DNA of 60,439 bases from Cellulosilyticum sp. (GCA_015058045.1 SVDC01000023.1:1-60439), one strand, 5' to 3'; shown: positions 16,939-24,299, counted from the first letter of the stretch. Numbers and translations are program-made. Notes: a model not told the origin generated them from the sequence alone.

Positions 16939-17424
16939 GTTGGTATCATCATTATTTAAGCTTTTTTGTCCAAATATAATAAATACATAAGGCATTAAAT
17001 CTTGAATAAAACTTCCTAACCAAAAATTTCCTGTTATCATAAATATAAGTTGAGAGCTCCCCCCACTCCATTCATATATTCTTGATATATATAGAGAGAT
17101 AATACCAAACACTCCGGTAGCTCCACCCATTAGCCATTGTATTAAGCTTATTATCACCTGAAATACAACAATAACTGTAGCTGAAAAAAATATTTCTTTT
17201 TTTGTCATTTTACGAAATAAGCCTATTCCTCCTATTAAAACAGTAGCAACAAAAATTCCTCCATACACTATCAATGTTCTTGTATTATCAGTTGTGATTG
17301 TACCATCAGCTCCTGTAGCTATCATAAAACGTCCAAATATATAAAGAATTAAGTAAAAAGACACTATCCCTGCAATAATACAATATAAGGGAACTCTCCA
17401 TAAACAATTCCTGCTACTATTCAA
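16936..17424 (-). CDS. Four-helix membrane protein of unknown function
   Basis: The 162-residue protein has membrane segments near residues 12-35, 50-66, 80-97 and 135-155, with a glycine-rich loop (GGATGVFGIISLYISRIYEW). No family is recognised. Its last codons are fused to the truncated repeat copy 7, so the C-terminus may have been trimmed. Start by an AAAAGGGGG-type site upstream of ATG 17424. Confidence 0.6.
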   Translation of the reverse strand: MNSSRNCLWRVPLYCIIAGIVSFYLILYIFGRFMIATGADGTITTDNTRTLIVYGGIFVATVLIGGIGLFRKMTKKEIFFSATVIVVFQVIISLIQWLMGGATGVFGIISLYISRIYEWSGGSSQLIFMITGNFWLGSFIQDLMPYVFIIFGQKSLNNDDTN

Positions 17425-17454
17425 AATCCCACCCCCTTTTAATTTTCAGTACAC

Positions 17455-17572
17455 ATCTTCTATTTTACCAATCCACCACACTACTATCACCCATCTGCAA
17501 GTTACACACTCTACAAAGCACAGCTACATTACTTAACTAGGTAAGTTTCAGCTAATAGATTTGCTTTAACTT
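17455..17572 (-). repeat. HNH-tail cassette repeat, copy 8
   Basis: HNH codons NVAVLCRVCNLQMGDSSVVDW-stop are intact; the tail reads ATCTATTAGCTGAAACTTACCTAG with the far end altered. Confidence 0.85.
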
Positions 17573-17591
17573 CTATATTTTGCAATTATTA

Positions 17592-17795
17592 TCACTCATT
17601 TTGTTTAAGCTTATTACGGATTAAGAAGCAAACGACTGCTGGTAATAAAAACTCCAATACTCTGTCTAAAAAGAGTGGCATTCTCGTATTATATGGACTA
17701 AAATTGCTAATTTCATAGCTCATTACAACAAAATAAATAATAACTAGTACTACACCAATTATCAGCAACAACTTTCTTATTGCTTTAACTTTCAT
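17592..17795 (-). CDS. 67-residue two-helix membrane protein
   Basis: The product has hydrophobic stretches LLLIIGVVLVIIYFVVM and LEFLLPAVVCFLI separated by a short polar loop, and a basic C-terminus. No family is recognised. It lies between repeat copies 8 and 9 as a one-gene cassette. AGGT lies upstream of the ATG at 17795. Confidence 0.6.
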   Translation of the reverse strand: MKVKAIRKLLLIIGVVLVIIYFVVMSYEISNFSPYNTRMPLFLDRVLEFLLPAVVCFLIRNKLKQNE

Positions 17796-17805
17796 CTTTT
17801 TACCT

Positions 17806-17897
17806 CATCAAGTTATATTCTACCAATCCACCCTACTACTATCTCCAATCTGCAAGTTACACACTCTACAAAGTACTGCCACTCTATAAAGGACTAT
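17806..17897 (-). repeat. HNH-tail cassette repeat, copy 9 (tail truncated)
   Basis: HNH codons VAVLCRVCNLQIGDSSRVDW-stop are intact. The hairpin tail on the upstream side is missing: the match stops just beyond the VAV codons. Confidence 0.8.
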
Positions 17898-17917
17898 CAC
17901 AGCTTGTTTTGCATTTG

Positions 17918-18379
17918 CTAATACTTTCTTTTTATATATTTAATTGCCTCTTTAGCCATCAAATAAATATCATCTAATAATTCATTCTTAATATCATCAA
18001 GCTCACTTTCAGAATACCATTTTAATATATTAGATTCTTCTTTCCCTGGAAACAACTTATTAGACTCACTTTCTGCATAAAAGACAAAGTCAATATGCTC
18101 ATGTCCTTGCTCAATCTCACCTAATACCATATGCATTGGATTAATTAGCATCTTTTCTCTTTCAGTATCTACATATTTATCTCTTAAAGTATTCAGGTCA
18201 TGTAATTTTACGCTAATCCCTGCTTCCTCAAAAGCTTCCCTTACAGCCGCTTCTTCTGGCAGTTCATTTTCTTCTATATGTCCTCCAACTGGTAATAATA
18301 TTTCTGCCTTTTTATGTTTATGAAGTAATACCTTATTCTTATGTACTATATAAACTGATACAGTATAATGTCTGTCCAT
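17918..18379 (-). CDS. Nudix hydrolase (cassette gene)
   Basis: The 153-residue protein carries a complete Nudix box, GGHIEENELPEEAAVREAFEEAG (shown here in two parts: GGHIEENELPEEAAV and REAFEEAG) near residues 32-54. The Glu residues bind Mg and the enzyme should hydrolyse a nucleoside diphosphate derivative. The C-terminal KWYSESELDDIKNELL is usual for the 8-oxo-dGTPase/ADP-ribose groups, but substrate is open. It follows repeat copy 10. Confidence 0.85.
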   Translation of the reverse strand: MDRHYTVSVYIVHKNKVLLHKHKKAEILLPVGGHIEENELPEEAAVREAFEEAGISVKLHDLNTLRDKYVDTEREKMLINPMHMVLGEIEQGHEHIDFVFYAESESNKLFPGKEESNILKWYSESELDDIKNELLDDIYLMAKEAIKYIKRKY

Positions 18380-18403
18380 TAGTACTTCCCCTTCTTCGTT
18401 GTT

Positions 18404-18509
18404 CTATTTCCAGTCAACTACACTACTATCTCCCACCTGCAAATTACACACTCTACAAAATACAGCCACATTATCCAAGGTGTCCAAATATCAACTAAAC
18501 AGAAATTGC
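18404..18509 (-). repeat. HNH-tail cassette repeat, copy 10
   Basis: HNH codons VAVFCRVCNLQVGDSSVVDW are followed by N-R-stop; the tail is divergent (CTGTTTAGTTGATATTTGG) but begins with GCAATTTC like the others. Confidence 0.8.
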
Positions 18510-18908
18510 TTACTTATGGTGATATATTTCCATTTGTCCAGAAAGCATTGTAAAGAATCCAAACTTTTCATAATAACTCCTAAGGCTTTCTTCACCATAG
18601 ATAACAGATATCATATAGATACCTTTCTCTTTTATTTTATTGATTGCCATATTCATCAACTTCGTCCCTATTCCTTGGTTTTGATAATTAGGGTGCACTA
18701 TAACATCTTGAATATATGCATCCGTCACCCCATTGCTAACTACAGATAGAAAACCTATAAGTTGATTTTCTTCATAACAGCTAATTCTAAAATCATCCTT
18801 CAACAAAGGATTACATAGTTCATTATCCATTCTATTCCATCCAACAGATTGTCTTAAATCACTAATATCTTTAGGCTTAATACAATTGTTTATTTTGAAA
18901 TCAAACAT
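18510..18908 (-). CDS. GNAT-family acetyltransferase (cassette gene)
   Basis: The 132-residue protein has the GNAT core: AYIQDVIVHPNYQNQGIGTK (motif A, Q-x-x-G-I-G) and SYYEKFGFF near the end. It should transfer an acetyl group from acetyl-CoA; the acceptor is unknown. The ATG at 18908 is set by GGAGG eight bases upstream. A longer in-frame start at 19007 would add 33 residues, which are only the HNH-tail repeat read in another frame. It is the first cassette after the HNH copy at 19272. Confidence 0.85.
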   Translation of the reverse strand: MFDFKINNCIKPKDISDLRQSVGWNRMDNELCNPLLKDDFRISCYEENQLIGFLSVVSNGVTDAYIQDVIVHPNYQNQGIGTKLMNMAINKIKEKGIYMISVIYGEESLRSYYEKFGFFTMLSGQMEIYHHK

Positions 18909-18933
18909 ACATTTCTCCTCCATAAGTTCAAAC

Positions 18934-19272
18934 CTACCAATCCCTCTCACTACTATCTCCAATCTGCAAATTACACACTCTACAAAGCACAGCCACATTA
19001 TCCTCATCTAATCTCAGCTCTGGATAATCTTTAAACGACTTTATATGATGACCTTGTAAATTCTCAGTAGTGATAATCTTCTACTTACTCCAACATCTCT
19101 CACAACAAGGATGTTCTTTAACTTTTCTATTCCTTAACTTCTGCCATGCATATGATGAGTAAAATTTACGTTTCTCAAGTGAAATATTTCTCTTGTATAA
19201 AGTGCTTGTCCCACAAGTACAATTGCTACTATATTCAATTGTTTTGCCACATTTACTACAAACCTTTTTCAT
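18934..19272 (-). pseudogene. HNH endonuclease with premature stop, carrying repeat copy 11
   Basis: Full-length match to the intact HNH at 23331-23669 (zinc-ribbon KVCSKCGKTIEY, FYSSYAWQKL, HPCCERCWSK). TAG replaces the Trp after CWSK at 19081-19083. The frame continues to LQGHHIKSFKDYPELRLDED and NVAVLCRVCNLQIGDSSERDW-stop at 18934. The 3' end runs directly into the GNAT cassette's GGAGG. Confidence 0.85.
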
Positions 19273-19320
19273 ATGTAATCCTTGATATAAACATCATGTC
19301 TATCTTATAGTTTATTCAGC

Positions 19321-19455
19321 TTATTGAATATTAGCTATAAGTTTTCCTAATAAGTAACATACGTTATATACTGCAAATACGATAATTGTAAGTTTTAGAA
19401 TAAACTATTCAAAGTTGCTACATTTATTTTTAACCTTATCTAATACATTGTTCAT
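19321..19455 (-). pseudogene. Small prophage membrane protein with in-frame stop
   Basis: GAGGAGGG lies six bases before ATG 19455. The frame MNNVLDKVKNKCSNFE-stop-FILKLTIIVFAVYNVCYLL ends at 19321. One membrane helix is predicted after the nonsense codon. Nothing else is seen in 19273-19594 except the hairpin at 19549. Confidence 0.5.
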
Positions 19456-19548
19456 AATTAACCCTCCTCACGCTCTTCAATCCTACTATTCTAAATATTA
19501 TAACAAATATATTTAATATTTCCAATATTATAATTTTAATCCATAAAA

Positions 19549-19580
19549 ATCACCCCCAACCATTATGATTGAGGGTTTAA
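19549..19580 (-). terminator. Hairpin after the small prophage gene
   Basis: CACCCCCAACC and a partly matching GATTGAGGGT form a stem just after the stop of the 19595-19792 gene. Related hairpins follow the other two copies of this gene end. Confidence 0.5.
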
Positions 19581-19594
19581 ATAGGGAGCGTTAT

Positions 19595-19792
19595 TTAACT
19601 GATTTTAGCGATGTTATCGTTGTAGTGCTTACCCTCATATTGTTCTCTTAGAAGTTCTGAACGCATTTTATATAACTCACTTAACTCCACTATAGCTACA
19701 TCTAGCTCTTTAATCTTCTCTACCAGTTGATCCATCTCAACTTTTATTTGCATCGTTTGTTTATCAATATTATTTACTTTTTTATTTGCCAT
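19595..19792 (-). CDS. Small coiled-coil prophage protein
   Basis: The 65 residues form an amphipathic helix (QIKVEMDQLVEKIKELDVAI, VELSELYKMRSELLREQYEG) and end HYNDNIAKIS. No family is recognised; the size and position upstream of HNH suggest a late-region phage protein. Its last codons and hairpin recur at 8838 and 24190, next to the other HNH loci. Confidence 0.6.
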   Translation of the reverse strand: MANKKVNNIDKQTMQIKVEMDQLVEKIKELDVAIVELSELYKMRSELLREQYEGKHYNDNIAKIS

Positions 19793-19833
19793 TTTCTTTA
19801 CCTCTTTTTATCCTTAATAAACTACTATAACGA

Positions 19834-20310
19834 TTAATATAATTCTTCATATACAATCTTTGCTTGATCTCTTGTATTGGCACACAAATAGAATTCTGAA
19901 TACTTTGGTTCTAGTAGCATTAGAATAATCATCACAATTCCGCTTCCACACGATTTGCTATTCTTACGCGCCAACCATAATAAGCATACTTCATATCTTC
20001 TTTTTTCAGGCTTATCTTTTCGCTTCCAACAGAAAATATTGAGTATAAAAAAATACTGATAACCTACACAAGCCTCGTATAAAGATTGGCCTGCTACAGC
20101 ACCAGTAGCGAAATTAATTAACTTCATAATATTAATAATTTTATCTGCTGTTTCATAATCGAAATAATAAAGAAGCTCCTCCTGATGGCCTATTTCATAA
20201 AGGAACTTCCTGCATATTGCTTTTATATATTTATTTGTTGGGAATCTACCATCCAATACATCTATTGCATACTGGTAGGCTTTTGATTCTTTAAACCTTT
20301 CGTGATTCAT
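19834..20310 (-). pseudogene. Terminase large subunit, N-terminal third (copy B)
   Basis: The 158 residues MNHERFKESKAYQYAIDVLD to NTRDQAKIVYEELY are the start of a P27/HK97-type TerL, normally 500-580 residues. The P-loop region reads ARKNSKSCG. The frame ends in TAA right at the deletion joint, and the small gene of the next prophage copy begins 40 bases on. The start overlaps the TerS stop. Confidence 0.75.
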
Positions 20311-20777
20311 TAATCATTACCTCTGATAATAGATAGCAATGGATCAACCTTTTCTGCTTCTGCATTAGCATTAATATTTGCCAACTTCGCCCTAGCTTGT
20401 GGACTTAAGCATAATTCATTGCAAATCCTAAAAAACTCGCTCATATACCCACTTTTTATTTTAACTTGAGGATTAATATTTCCTTCATCATCTACAAGTC
20501 CTGTTTCATTAATAATTTTCTCACATTCCTGTACACGATTAATTGTAACAGCTGCTTGGGCTACAATATGAACATCAATATTGCCAAGCAAACCTGCTGG
20601 CATTAGATGATCAACCAAACCTTTAAATATCTTTTTCTGAGGCAATGTCAAAAAAGAAGGTGGTCTGATTTTATCAGCATCTCCTCTGAGCTTTGCTTCA
20701 TATTCTAGCCTTGTATCGATATCTTTTTTACTCATATGACCAGTTCTTGTCGCAACACTTTTCGTAGGTCTTGCCAT
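20310..20777 (-). CDS. Phage terminase small subunit, P27 family (copy B)
   Basis: The intact 155-residue protein has MARPTKSVATRTGHMSKKDI, KIRPPSFLTLPQKKIFKGLVD and the C-terminal helix FFRICNELCLSPQARAKLA. P27-type TerS binds the packaging site and directs TerL. GGAGG lies eight bases before the ATG. TerL is truncated and no virion genes follow in this copy, so the protein has no working partner here. Confidence 0.85.
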   Translation of the reverse strand: MARPTKSVATRTGHMSKKDIDTRLEYEAKLRGDADKIRPPSFLTLPQKKIFKGLVDHLMPAGLLGNIDVHIVAQAAVTINRVQECEKIINETGLVDDEGNINPQVKIKSGYMSEFFRICNELCLSPQARAKLANINANAEAEKVDPLLSIIRGND

Positions 20778-20834
20778 TCTTTTTACCTCCTTGTCTTACA
20801 TTTTTTCATTAGAAATTATATGTTTTTGCATTAA

Positions 20835-20884
20835 AAAAGAGCCTTTTTGATAGCTTTTTAAGTCACCATCAATTGGCTCTATGT
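20835..20884 (-). terminator. Probable rho-independent terminator
   Basis: On the minus strand AGAGCC and GGCTCT, with inner TTGATG/TATCAA pairing, are followed by TTTTTT. It lies between the putative cos site and TerS. Confidence 0.55.
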
Positions 20885-20966
20885 ACTGAAAACTCTAGGT
20901 TTCTTTTATTAACCACACCCTACACCTGCAAAAAATCCGCATTACAGGCGTTTTGATTAAATGTTT

Positions 20967-21000
20967 GGGGGCACGTGATCTTGAGTATAAATTTGTGTTT
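20967..21000. promoter_or_regulatory. Putative packaging (cos) site, copy B
   Basis: GCACGTGATCTTGAGTATAA followed by ATTTGTGTTT matches 16231-16263. The adjacent 20915-20966 is less AT-rich (CACACCCTACACCTGC, CGCATTACAGGCG), as cos regions often are. It separates the last cassette (HD hydrolase) from TerS. The cos role is inferred from position and conservation only. Confidence 0.45.
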
Positions 21001-21048
21001 AAGTTTAAATAGTAGGGGGATATCTCCTTTAACAGTACAAACGAAAAA

Positions 21049-22065
21049 TTAGATTAATCGTGAAACACCACAAATCCAATCATTCTGACTTGTTTTTAGG
21101 AAATCTTCTAGCATTTCTTTAAAAGCATAATCCATCTCTGATATCCGACCATTTCCAAAGACCAATGGATCGATATATCTTTTCTTGGTCTTAATGGTTC
21201 GCCTACACTCTATAGGAGCCGTTTCATCATAAACCATATCATATAGATTTCTAAAGTTCCTCCAACTGATATTCAAACTTTTATCATTTTCGAGTTTATC
21301 AATAATTTCTTTTTCACTCAGCATAAAATCACTTTCTATCAAAACTCCTCTTTGAATTGCCACTTCCAAAAGTTCTGAGAGAATCTGCATTGCGTACCTA
21401 TCTTCATCCGATATATATACTTTGGAACATCTTAATGCATCTTTTGCAAATTGTTGAGCAATCGTTCTATCTTGAAAGCACAATTCTGGTTGCCCATCTT
21501 CCGCCTCACCAACTATAAGATTATCATAATATTGCTTAATAGTATTATAATCACTAAACCCATATCTCCACAAATTTCCCATTGTGTATTCCAACCTGTC
21601 TGCAGAAATCCTTGGAGAATTGTTATCAGCAATAGGATACATATGATAATCCTTTACTGCATCTATAGAAATGTTCATAGTATTTAACAGCTGACTAATC
21701 TCAAAACTATCACTAATAATCTTTTCTGTAGCATTCTCTGTGAACTCCTGCAGCATATAGTCATTATGTAGAAAATCGATAGTATGAGCAAACGTTGGTG
21801 TAGCAATATCATGAAATAATGCCGCTAGTGTTTGGATAGTATCTGAAGTAAAATGCCAAACAATTAAAGCAGTACCTAAACTATGCTGAAATCTAGAATA
21901 CTTCTGTAAATTTCTAAAAAGTGGAAAGTCTGTATATTCACATCCACAATTCATTCCTATGTGTTTTAATCTCTGCATTTGAATGGTATTTAAAAAAGGG
22001 ATTAAAAATTCAGGAACCTCTTTATGATAAATACTAATTTCAAAATCATCTTTTCTAATATACAT
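21049..22065 (-). CDS. HD-domain phosphohydrolase (dGTPase-like)
   Basis: The 338-residue protein has RFQHSLGTALIVWHF (first His) and TLAALFHDIATPTFAHTID (HD pair and a further His), then SADRLEYTMGN (last Asp). This is the HD fold of the dGTPase/SAMHD1-like group, with R-x-x-H-S-L-G as in those enzymes. It may degrade dNTPs or another phosphoester; the substrate is not shown. GGAGG precedes the ATG. It follows repeat copy 12 and is the last cassette before the putative cos site. Nucleotide-depleting HD enzymes can be anti-phage, but that is speculation. Confidence 0.75.
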   Translation of the reverse strand: MYIRKDDFEISIYHKEVPEFLIPFLNTIQMQRLKHIGMNCGCEYTDFPLFRNLQKYSRFQHSLGTALIVWHFTSDTIQTLAALFHDIATPTFAHTIDFLHNDYMLQEFTENATEKIISDSFEISQLLNTMNISIDAVKDYHMYPIADNNSPRISADRLEYTMGNLWRYGFSDYNTIKQYYDNLIVGEAEDGQPELCFQDRTIAQQFAKDALRCSKVYISDEDRYAMQILSELLEVAIQRGVLIESDFMLSEKEIIDKLENDKSLNISWRNFRNLYDMVYDETAPIECRRTIKTKKRYIDPLVFGNGRISEMDYAFKEMLEDFLKTSQNDWICGVSRLI

Positions 22066-22078
22066 TTATTTTCCTCCA

Positions 22079-22242
22079 CAATTTCTAATTTACCAATCCA
22101 CCACACTACTATTGCCTATCTGCAAATTACACACCCTACAAAGCACAGCCACATTATCTAATTATTAATCTTTCCGTTGATTAAAAATAGATAAATTGGA
22201 ATTTATAAAGCTCTCTACATAGATAAATTAGAATTTATAAAG
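22079..22242 (-). repeat. HNH-tail cassette repeat, copy 12, with duplicated end
   Basis: HNH codons NVAVLCRVCNLQIGNSSVVDW-stop are intact. The upstream end carries AGATAAATTGGAATTTATAA and, 32 bases on, a near copy of it. The second copy overlaps the 3' end of the 22235-22936 gene. Confidence 0.8.
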
Positions 22243-22936
22243 CGTTCCAAATAAAGCAAAAAGCAAATACACATCCCCATGCATTTCCTGTTTTCTTTCT
22301 TATTATCAACATTCCATAAATCGCAATGAAAGTTGTAATGATTTCAAGAATTCCCCAAAATGAAGTGCTAAATGGATGGAACACTATACAGACAATCGCA
22401 CAGGTTATAGCGCCATAATCCAACCATTGTTTTTTTGTAGGATACCTTCTGTTGATTTTCTCGCAAATTACAACATAGTTAAAGCCTTCAAAAAATCCCC
22501 ACACAACAACAATAAGAGCCATTCCTAATATTGAAAAAGGAATACCACTTGCTATCACATCATCAGTAATCATAATGCTAAAAGGCTGATAATTATTGAA
22601 TTTTCCTGAAGCAAAAATATAGCAGATATGGGGAAGAAAACTAATAACAGTACCAACAATCGATTTGCCTAAGTTTTTTTTCATCAATCCAAACTGTATA
22701 AATTTCTCTTTTCTTAAAATGCAAACAATAGTAATTCCTAATCCAGCAATTCCAAATTGGATGCTAGCAATAAGTAACAGTCGTGGAATGACTGAAATAT
22801 GACTGTCCCTAACAAAACTCATTAATTGATTTCCCTTTGTCGCATAGAAAAGAAAAACACCTAAAGTAATGATTGAAATAATCCAAATATCTGCTTCTAA
22901 TCGTTTTTGTTCAATGGTAAGTTGCTTTTTTTCCAT
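22235..22936 (-). CDS. Polytopic membrane protein, possibly CPBP-like
   Basis: The 233-residue protein has about six to seven membrane helices, an inner-loop FGLMKKNLGKSI and a conserved-looking VWGFFEGFNYVVICEKINRR. The overall plan (helices with E-G-F-N-Y in mid-protein) recalls CPBP-type intramembrane proteases, but the E-E-x-x-x-R motif is not present. Function unknown. It is a one-gene cassette between repeat copies 12 and 13. Confidence 0.6.
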   Translation of the reverse strand: MEKKQLTIEQKRLEADIWIISIITLGVFLFYATKGNQLMSFVRDSHISVIPRLLLIASIQFGIAGLGITIVCILRKEKFIQFGLMKKNLGKSIVGTVISFLPHICYIFASGKFNNYQPFSIMITDDVIASGIPFSILGMALIVVVWGFFEGFNYVVICEKINRRYPTKKQWLDYGAITCAIVCIVFHPFSTSFWGILEIITTFIAIYGMLIIRKKTGNAWGCVFAFCFIWNAL

Positions 22937-22951
22937 GTTATTATCACCTCA

Positions 22952-23076
22952 TTAAATTCTAATTTACCAGTCCTTTATGCTCTTATCTCCCACCTGCAAG
23001 TTGCACACCCTACAAAGCACAGCTACATTATCTAACTAGATAAGTTTCAACTAATAGATAAACTGGAAGTTGTCTC
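22952..23076 (-). repeat. HNH-tail cassette repeat, copy 13
   Basis: The best-preserved unit: tail CAGTTTATCTATTAG, loop TTGAAACTTAT, CTAGTTAGATAAT, then HNH codons VAVLCRVCNLQVGDKSIKDW-stop and GGTAAATTAGAATTTA. The ending KSIKDW matches copy 3, about 20 kb away. Confidence 0.9.
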
Positions 23077-23090
23077 TCAGCTCAGATTCA

Positions 23091-23303
23091 TTAAATTTTT
23101 ATTGGTTTCATATTGAATCTTTTACGAATTTTTCTACCCAATTTATGAAGCTCTTTTTCTTGTTGCTCTGTCAATTCAGGAACACGCTCCCATAAAATAC
23201 GAATAACTGTTTCAGCTTCCGCTTCTGTCTTTATTGAGTCGAATATTTGCTCTGTGCTTATTAAAAGTTCTTCTGTCCTACAAGTTAATAATACATTATA
23301 CAT
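23091..23303 (-). CDS. Small hypothetical protein, first cassette after the intact HNH
   Basis: The 70 residues are charged and helical (EQIFDSIKTEAEAETVIRIL, LTEQQEKELHKLGRKIRKRF) with a basic C-terminus ending MKPIKI. No signal peptide or membrane segment. Not recognised. GGAGG precedes the ATG at 23303, directly after the HNH stop and the TAAATTAGAATTTA end. Confidence 0.6.
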   Translation of the reverse strand: MYNVLLTCRTEELLISTEQIFDSIKTEAEAETVIRILWERVPELTEQQEKELHKLGRKIRKRFNMKPIKI

Positions 23304-23330
23304 ATTATTTCATCCTCCATAAATTCTAAT

Positions 23331-23669
23331 TTACCAATCCACCACCCTACTATCACCAATCTGTAAGTTACACACTCTACAAAGTACAGCCACATTATCC
23401 TCATCCAATCTTAACTCAGGATAATCCTTAAATGACTTTATATGATGACCTTGCAAATTCTCAGTAATAATGATCTTCCACTTACTCCAACACCTCTCAC
23501 AATAAGGATGTTCTTCGACTTTTCTATTCCTTAATTTCTGCCAAGCATATGATAAGTAAAATTTACGTTTCTCAGGTATAATATTTCTGTTATATGTAAT
23601 ATTAGCTCTACAAGTACAAGCTTTGTTATATTCGACTGTCTTACCACATTTACTGCATATTTTCTTCAT
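23331..23669 (-). CDS. Phage HNH endonuclease, intact; source of the cassette repeat (copy 14)
   Basis: The 112-residue protein has a zinc-ribbon start (KKICSKCGKTVEY, CTC), FYLSYAWQKLRNRKV, HPYCERCWSKW, the catalytic LQGHHIKSFKDYPEL and NVAVLCRVCNLQIGDSRVVDW. HH and the later Asn fit the HNH fold, and C-x-x-C near the end binds zinc. Such HNH proteins beside terminase genes assist cos cleavage in some phages (known for HK97-type phages). The last 20 codons plus about 15 following bases are the unit that recurs in front of the cassette genes. Confidence 0.9.
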   Translation of the reverse strand: MKKICSKCGKTVEYNKACTCRANITYNRNIIPEKRKFYLSYAWQKLRNRKVEEHPYCERCWSKWKIIITENLQGHHIKSFKDYPELRLDEDNVAVLCRVCNLQIGDSRVVDW

Positions 23670-23670
23670 T

Positions 23671-24135
23671 CTATATTACATTATCTCCAAATCTATTATA
23701 TAACTCTTCTTTTCCCTTATTTGATACCAAGATACTTATGCTGACCTTTTCACTTCTTATTAATACTACATTGCTCTTGCTTCTATATTCTTTATTAGCA
23801 ATATAGGTTTTTGATTTAAGTAACATTCTACTTTGAATAAATACTCTTTCATCATTTTCAAAACATAGTATTCTGCCTAAAGATGTATAGCATAAAAATC
23901 CCATCATCAGTACCATTGGAAAACTATTCATATTTCCATCAATGGCCACTATAAGATTTCCAATTAAAGCAACTAAATATATAAAAATGCATATCTTATC
24001 TAATACATTTGTTACTGAAAGATATTTATATTTTTTGATAAACTTTAAATATATCGCTTTAGCAAACATATCTATATAAATAAACACTTCTACACATAAA
24101 CTAATAACAATTAATACATTAATAATCTTATCCAT
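23671..24135 (-). CDS. Prophage membrane protein upstream of HNH
   Basis: The 154-residue protein has three to four membrane segments in its first 100 residues (INVLIVISLCVEVFIYIDMF, ICIFIYLVALIGNLIVAI, MVLMMGFLCY) and a soluble tail rich in charged residues. Not recognised. Its stop lies one base before the HNH start, so the two are probably co-translated. Confidence 0.6.
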   Translation of the reverse strand: MDKIINVLIVISLCVEVFIYIDMFAKAIYLKFIKKYKYLSVTNVLDKICIFIYLVALIGNLIVAIDGNMNSFPMVLMMGFLCYTSLGRILCFENDERVFIQSRMLLKSKTYIANKEYRSKSNVVLIRSEKVSISILVSNKGKEELYNRFGDNVI

Positions 24136-24189
24136 ATAATCCTCTTTTTGATTTTATTATATTCTGATTATTATGTTTTTTCAACAACA

Positions 24190-24285
24190 AAGACCCTTAA
24201 CCTTTTATAGTTAAGAGCCTCTATTAGGGAGCGTTATTCAACTGATTTTAGCGATGTTATCGTTGTAGTGGCTTCCCCGACTACT
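24190..24285 (-). repeat. Small-gene 3' end and hairpin, third copy
   Basis: The block AGGGAGCGTTATTCAACTGA and GCGATGTTATCGTTGTAGTG matches the end of the 19595-19792 gene (YNDNIAKIS-stop) and is followed by a CTTAAC/GTTAAG hairpin. No start remains. Confidence 0.65.
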
Positions 24286-24299
24286 CTTATATATTATCA

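Noticed and set aside
18510-19007. Longer GNAT start at 19007
   Set aside because: The extra 33 residues (with WLCFVECVICR) are the HNH-tail repeat read in another frame; the same peptide appears near 6830 in an unrelated frame. GGAGG marks 18908.
20310-20777. Evidence for an active prophage from the intact TerS
   Set aside because: TerL is truncated and portal and most capsid genes are missing, so no particle could form from this block alone.
1138-23669. Classical integron with IntI and attC sites
   Set aside because: No IntI-type integrase (patch between motifs) is present, the units carry HNH codons, and only some junctions match the 7-base core GTTRRRY. The likeness is in layout only.
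1138-23669. CRISPR array
   Set aside because: Repeats are over 100 bases, variable, coding, and separated by genes; no cas genes.
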